DNA from: Pseudodesulfovibrio sp.
GTDB taxonomy: Bacteria; Desulfobacterota; Desulfovibrionia; Desulfovibrionales; Desulfovibrionaceae
DNA: 9,811 nt
Assembly: GCA_022712815.1 (NCBI GenBank)
Contig: JAFLJW010000060.1
Coordinates: forward strand, 1 to 9,811
Direction of reading: 5' to 3'
In this document: piece after piece, positions 6,661 to 9,811 of the stretch
Layout of the letters: every line of letters starts with the position of its first letter
Position numbering within the stretch: the first letter of the stretch is position 1
Program-made: the position numbers and the translations under genes
Notes under the pieces: generated by a model
Told to the model about the DNA's origin: nothing
The model's database searches: none
Seen by the model: the letters and a program-made list of their open reading frames with translations, nothing else

Positions 6661-7701
6661 GTGAAAATATTCGTCACCGGAACCGAAGGCTACATAGGTT
6701 CTCTACTGGCCCCCATGCTCATAGGTGCGGGCAACGAAGTAATCGCCTGTGACACCGGCTTTTATAAAGAAAGTAGCCTATACCACACAGACGGGCCGAC
6801 TCCCTACACTCTAGCCAAAGACATCCGTAATCTTGACCACAGTGACCTTGAAGGTTGTGATGCTGTGGTGCACATGGCCGAATTGTCTAACGACCCCACA
6901 GGCGCACTGGCTCCCAACATTACATACGATATCAACCATAAAGCGAGCCTCAAGCTAGCCCAAATTGCCAAAGATGCTGGCGTGACACGCTTCATATACA
7001 CTTCATCCTGTTCGGTTTACGGCGTGGCTACCGGTAATGATCTAGTCACCGAGAAAAGCCCAACCAACCCACAAACAGCATACGCCGAGTGCAAAACCTA
7101 CGTGGAACGCGATGTCACAGCCCTGGCTGACACTAACTTTTCTCCCACGTTCCTTCGCAATGCCACTGCCTACGGCATATCGCCCCGCATGCGCTTTGAC
7201 ATTGTAGTCAATAACCTTTCTGGCCTTGCTCGCACCACCAAAGTCATCAAAATGATTTCTGATGGTTCCCCTTGGCGTCCCCAAGTCCACGTCCTGGACA
7301 TTTGCAAGGCCATCAAGTGTTCTCTGGAAGCCCCCCGCGAAGCCGTGCACAATGAAATATTCAACGTAGGCCGCACTGATGAAAACTTCACAGTCAAGCA
7401 AATTGCCGAGATGGTCGCCAACATTTTTGAAGAGTGCGAGTTGAGTTTCGGACCTTCAGGCGGAGACAACCGTAGCTACCGCGTCTCCTTCAATAAAATT
7501 GCTACAGAGTTGCCTGGATTTTCCTGTGACTGGGGTGTCCAGACCGGCATCCAGCAACTCCATGACCTATTCAAGCTCATCGACATGGATGAATATATCT
7601 TTGACCACCGTGCATTCACCAGGCTCAAGTCACTCACATATCTGCTTGAATCCGGCCAAATCAATAAAGATTTCTTCTGGAGCTATCCTAAAGGGCTGTA
7701 G
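6661..7701 (+). CDS. NAD-dependent extended SDR of a CDP-sugar cassette
   Basis: This 346-residue protein is an extended short-chain dehydrogenase/reductase. The NAD-binding motif GTEGYIG is at 7-13, the active-site strand TSSCSVYG at 114-121, and the catalytic Tyr/Lys are Y141 and K145 in YAECK. Later motifs include LRNATAYGISPRMRFD, VHVLDI and GDNRSYRVSF, which I recall as strongly conserved in proteins found beside rfbF, an RmlC-like epimerase and a C-methyltransferase. The TSSCS active-site segment is epimerase/reductase-like and lacks the Asp-Glu pair of sugar-nucleotide 4,6-dehydratases, so a dehydratase role is not supported. It may oxidise or epimerise CDP-glucose, or act later in the pathway; I know of no established function. 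GTG start with GGAGA upstream, 45 bases after rfbF. Family certain, reaction open. Confidence 0.85.
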   Translation: MKIFVTGTEGYIGSLLAPMLIGAGNEVIACDTGFYKESSLYHTDGPTPYTLAKDIRNLDHSDLEGCDAVVHMAELSNDPTGALAPNITYDINHKASLKLAQIAKDAGVTRFIYTSSCSVYGVATGNDLVTEKSPTNPQTAYAECKTYVERDVTALADTNFSPTFLRNATAYGISPRMRFDIVVNNLSGLARTTKVIKMISDGSPWRPQVHVLDICKAIKCSLEAPREAVHNEIFNVGRTDENFTVKQIAEMVANIFEECELSFGPSGGDNRSYRVSFNKIATELPGFSCDWGVQTGIQQLHDLFKLIDMDEYIFDHRAFTRLKSLTYLLESGQINKDFFWSYPKGL

Positions 7702-7704
7702 CAC

Positions 7705-8256
7705 ATGAAATTTACAGCACTCCCGCTAAAAGGCGCATGGCTCATCGAAGCCGAACCATTCAGCGATCATCGCGGCCAATTCGCCCGGCTATTTTGTGAA
7801 CGAGAACTGGCAAAAATCGGGATTACCTCCCCCTTGGTGCAGATCAATCACTCTTTAACCAGGGAGAAAGGAGCCGTACGCGGACTCCATTATCAGCACC
7901 CGCCCCATAGCGAGGCCAAAATTGTGCGCTGTCTGCGCGGGGCCTGTTTCGACGTGGCCGTGGACCTGCGGAAAGGCTCACCCACATTTCTCAAATACCA
8001 TGCGGTAGAACTGACCCCGGATAATATGTACGCGCTGTATATCCCCGAAGGATTCGCCCACGGCTTCCAGACTTTGGAACCCGACACGGAACTCTTGTAT
8101 TTTCACACCGAATTCTATACTCCCGGCAGCGAGGGCGCGATTCGCTTCGACGACCCAGCCACCTGCATAAACTGGCCTCTTGAAGCCACAGACCTGTCCG
8201 ACAGGGACCGTACTCATCCACTTGTCACCGACAAATTTACTGGAATTGATATATGA
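7705..8256 (+). CDS. RmlC-like NDP-4-keto-sugar 3,5- (or 3-) epimerase
   Basis: This 183-residue cupin is the size of dTDP-4-dehydrorhamnose 3,5-epimerase (RmlC/RfbC) and keeps its catalytic residues at the same numbering: H62 in RGLH, H119 in PEGFAHGF, Y132 in ELLY and Y138 in EFYTP. An Asp near 168 (LSDRD) matches the partner of the catalytic His. Substrate-phosphate Arg residues are also in place (R23 in DHRG, R59 in RGLH). RmlC enzymes invert C3 and C5 of 4-ketosugars. No dTDP-rhamnose genes (rmlA, rmlB, rmlD) are adjacent, and the neighbours are rfbF and a C-methyltransferase, so the substrate is more likely a CDP-4-ketosugar than the dTDP-rhamnose intermediate. It starts three bases after the previous stop, and its own stop overlaps the next gene by ATGA. 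Fold and chemistry are well supported; one versus two epimerised positions is unclear. Confidence 0.88.
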   Translation: MKFTALPLKGAWLIEAEPFSDHRGQFARLFCERELAKIGITSPLVQINHSLTREKGAVRGLHYQHPPHSEAKIVRCLRGACFDVAVDLRKGSPTFLKYHAVELTPDNMYALYIPEGFAHGFQTLEPDTELLYFHTEFYTPGSEGAIRFDDPATCINWPLEATDLSDRDRTHPLVTDKFTGIDI

Positions 8257-9479
8257 ACTGCCGACACTGCAATACTTCCTTAAATGATGTGTTCATCGAT
8301 CTGGTGAGCCAGCCTCCGTCCAATTCGTTTTTGACCAAGGCCCAGTTGAATGAGCCTGAGAGCTATTTCCCGCTCAAGCTTTTCGTTTGCCCTGAATGCT
8401 TTCTGGTCCAGATTGACGAATACAAAAGTTCGCAGGAAATTTTCAGTGCAGAATATATCTACTACTCATCCTTCTCGACTTCTTGGGTGGACCATGCTCG
8501 TCGCTATGTCGATATGGCGATCGACCGCTTCAACCTCAATGAGGACTCCTTTGTTGTAGAACTCGCTTCCAATGATGGCTATCTACTTCAATTCATGGTG
8601 GAGAAGAATATCCCATGCTTGGGCGTGGAACCTTCCACGACCACGGCTGATGCAGGCCGGGAAAAAGGAGTGGAATCCATCAATGAATTTTTCGGATGCG
8701 ATCTGGCCCGAACAATGGTGGAGCAAGGAAAGAAAGCCAACCTCCTGCTCGGTAACAATGTTCTGGCCCATGTCCCGGACATCAATGACTTTGTAGGGGG
8801 CATGAAAATCCTGCTCGCCGATGACGGCGTGCTGACCATGGAGTTTCCGCACCTGATGCAACTGGTGGCAAAAAACCAGTTCGACACCATCTACCACGAG
8901 CATTTTTCATACCTTTCCCTGACCACTGTCAGACGCATCTTCGCCGAACAAGGACTGACCCTATTTGATGCGGAAGAACTGCCTACCCATGGCGGATCAC
9001 TTCGCATCTTTGCTCGCCATGAAGAAAACAACTCCTTGCCCGTGACCGATAACGTGGCAACTATGCTTGAGGTCGAGAAAAAAGCGGGCATGACCTCCAT
9101 GGCCTTCTATCAAAATTTCCAAACCAAGGCAGACACGGTCAAACTAGGCCTGTTGCAATTCCTGCTTGAACAAAAAAAAGCAGGTAAACGAGTTGCGGCT
9201 TACGGCGCGGCAGCCAAGGGTAACACCCTGCTCAACTACTGCGGCGTCAAATGCGACCTCGTGGAATTCTGTGTGGATGCCAACCCGCACAAGCAAGGGC
9301 TTTACATGCCCGGCAGCCATATTCCGGTATTGCCCCCAAAAGCACTCAAGGAAAGAAAACCAGATTTCGTGATAATCCTGCCCTGGAACCTCAAGGACGA
9401 GATCAGCAGCCAGCACGCCTACATTCAAGAATGGGGCGGCCGCTTTGTTGTTCCCATCCCGGAAATTTCGGTTCTCTAA
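8253..9479 (+). CDS. TylC3/NovU-type sugar C-methyltransferase
   Basis: This 408-residue protein has the three-part build of NDP-sugar C-methyltransferases (TcaB9, TylC3, NovU, EryBIII). The N-terminal zinc site is C3/C6 with C46/C49. The SAM domain has ELASNDG at 103-109 and GNNVLAHVPD. The catalytic motif YHEH is at 214-217, and GGSLRIF follows. The C-terminal Methyltransf_14-type domain carries AAYGAAAKGNTLLNYCG and VDANPHKQG. In TcaB9 the Tyr and His of the YHEH-like motif act in deprotonating C3 of a 4-ketosugar before methyl transfer, so a 3-C-methyl-branched CDP-sugar is the expected product. Its start overlaps the epimerase stop by four bases (ATGA 8253-8256), implying coupled translation. 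An A8 run at 9172-9179 lies between the SAM and C-terminal domains. Family is firm; the exact sugar is inferred. Confidence 0.92.
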   Translation: MNCRHCNTSLNDVFIDLVSQPPSNSFLTKAQLNEPESYFPLKLFVCPECFLVQIDEYKSSQEIFSAEYIYYSSFSTSWVDHARRYVDMAIDRFNLNEDSFVVELASNDGYLLQFMVEKNIPCLGVEPSTTTADAGREKGVESINEFFGCDLARTMVEQGKKANLLLGNNVLAHVPDINDFVGGMKILLADDGVLTMEFPHLMQLVAKNQFDTIYHEHFSYLSLTTVRRIFAEQGLTLFDAEELPTHGGSLRIFARHEENNSLPVTDNVATMLEVEKKAGMTSMAFYQNFQTKADTVKLGLLQFLLEQKKAGKRVAAYGAAAKGNTLLNYCGVKCDLVEFCVDANPHKQGLYMPGSHIPVLPPKALKERKPDFVIILPWNLKDEISSQHAYIQEWGGRFVVPIPEISVL

Positions 9480-9493
9480 CCCAACAGCAATTC

Positions 9494-9811
9494 ATGTTCA
9501 AAACACCCAAAATAAAAACCAACGGGCTTGACTCGCTTAGGCCCAAGCGCATTCTGATCTGCCAACTCAGGCAAATCGGAGATGTGATTTTGACCACACC
9601 TACCGTGCGGCTTTTGCGCAAGGTATACCCTGACGCACGCATAGATTTTTATACCCTCAAGCATTGTGCTCCGGTTCTTGAGAACAACCCGGATATCGAT
9701 AAAATCTGGAAAGTGGACAAATCGCTGGGATTTTGGGAAACGCTGAAATTTTACTGGAAAGTCGGCCATGACGACTATGACCTGATCTTTGATTGTCAGC
9801 AGTTGCCCAGA
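9494..9811 (+). CDS. Glycosyltransferase family 9 (heptosyltransferase-type), 5' part
   Basis: The first 106 codons are present and remain open to the right edge. After about 17 residues comes the family 9 hallmark RILICQLRQIGDVILTTPTV, followed by LRKVYPDARIDFYT and NNPDIDKIW, as in WaaC/WaaF/WaaQ-type heptosyltransferases (PF01075). This is the N-terminal acceptor-binding half; the donor-binding half lies outside the window. Such enzymes add heptose to the inner LPS core, or other sugars in O-antigen and glycan loci, at the cytoplasmic face of the inner membrane. ATG 9494 is chosen because it precedes the conserved strand and lies 14 bases after the C-methyltransferase stop, though its ribosome site is weak. 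It points to LPS rather than capsule or exopolysaccharide as the product. Confidence 0.85.
   Translation, partial: MFKTPKIKTNGLDSLRPKRILICQLRQIGDVILTTPTVRLLRKVYPDARIDFYTLKHCAPVLENNPDIDKIWKVDKSLGFWETLKFYWKVGHDDYDLIFDCQQLPR

Noticed and set aside
7705..8256. Calling this gene rfbC of a dTDP-rhamnose pathway
   Set aside because: The fold and catalytic residues agree, but no rmlA, rmlB or rmlD is nearby and the neighbours suggest a CDP-sugar substrate.

Overview
The window looks like part of a lipopolysaccharide/O-antigen (surface polysaccharide) biosynthesis locus of a Gram-negative bacterium. An MsbA-type lipid exporter and the start of a family 9 (heptosyltransferase-type) glycosyltransferase both point to LPS. 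The balanced base composition, the codon choice and this particular gene mix remind me of Desulfovibrio-like sulfate reducers. That taxonomic guess comes from memory of similar loci and has not been tested.

Layout. Positions 1-846 hold the 5' part of a minus-strand SAM methyltransferase that carries a zinc ribbon; it runs off the left edge. A divergent gap (847-1080) separates it from nine consecutive plus-strand units: an MsbA-like ABC exporter (1081-2847, TTG start), a GT-A-like glycosyltransferase (2886-3908), an extended SDR sugar-nucleotide oxidoreductase (3905-4786), a CmcI/cephalosporin-hydroxylase-family methyltransferase (4848-5585), the 3' stump of a TylF-type O-methyltransferase (5588-5809), glucose-1-phosphate cytidylyltransferase (5833-6615), a second SDR (6661-7701, GTG start), an RmlC-like sugar epimerase (7705-8256), a TylC3/NovU-type sugar C-methyltransferase (8253-9479), and the first 106 codons of a family 9 glycosyltransferase (9494 to the right edge). 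Gaps between plus-strand genes are short and two pairs overlap by ATGA, so they probably form one operon read from the divergent gap.

How the genes work together (inference). RfbF would make CDP-glucose. The SDR at 6661, the RmlC-like epimerase and the C-methyltransferase would turn it into a CDP-linked, C-methyl-branched 4-ketosugar, and the SDR at 3905 could reduce the 4-keto group. The glycosyltransferases would place sugars on the glycan, the other methyltransferases would decorate it, and the ABC exporter would flip a lipid-linked product. No recognisable CDP-glucose 4,6-dehydratase lies in the window, so the route to the 4-ketosugar is open; this is the most interesting biochemical question here. 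The clearest genomic oddity is the decapitated TylF-type gene directly behind the CmcI-like gene, which suggests that one methyltransferase replaced another by recombination.

I saw no tRNA, rRNA, CRISPR array, insertion sequence, convincing terminator, Wzx flippase or Wzy polymerase.
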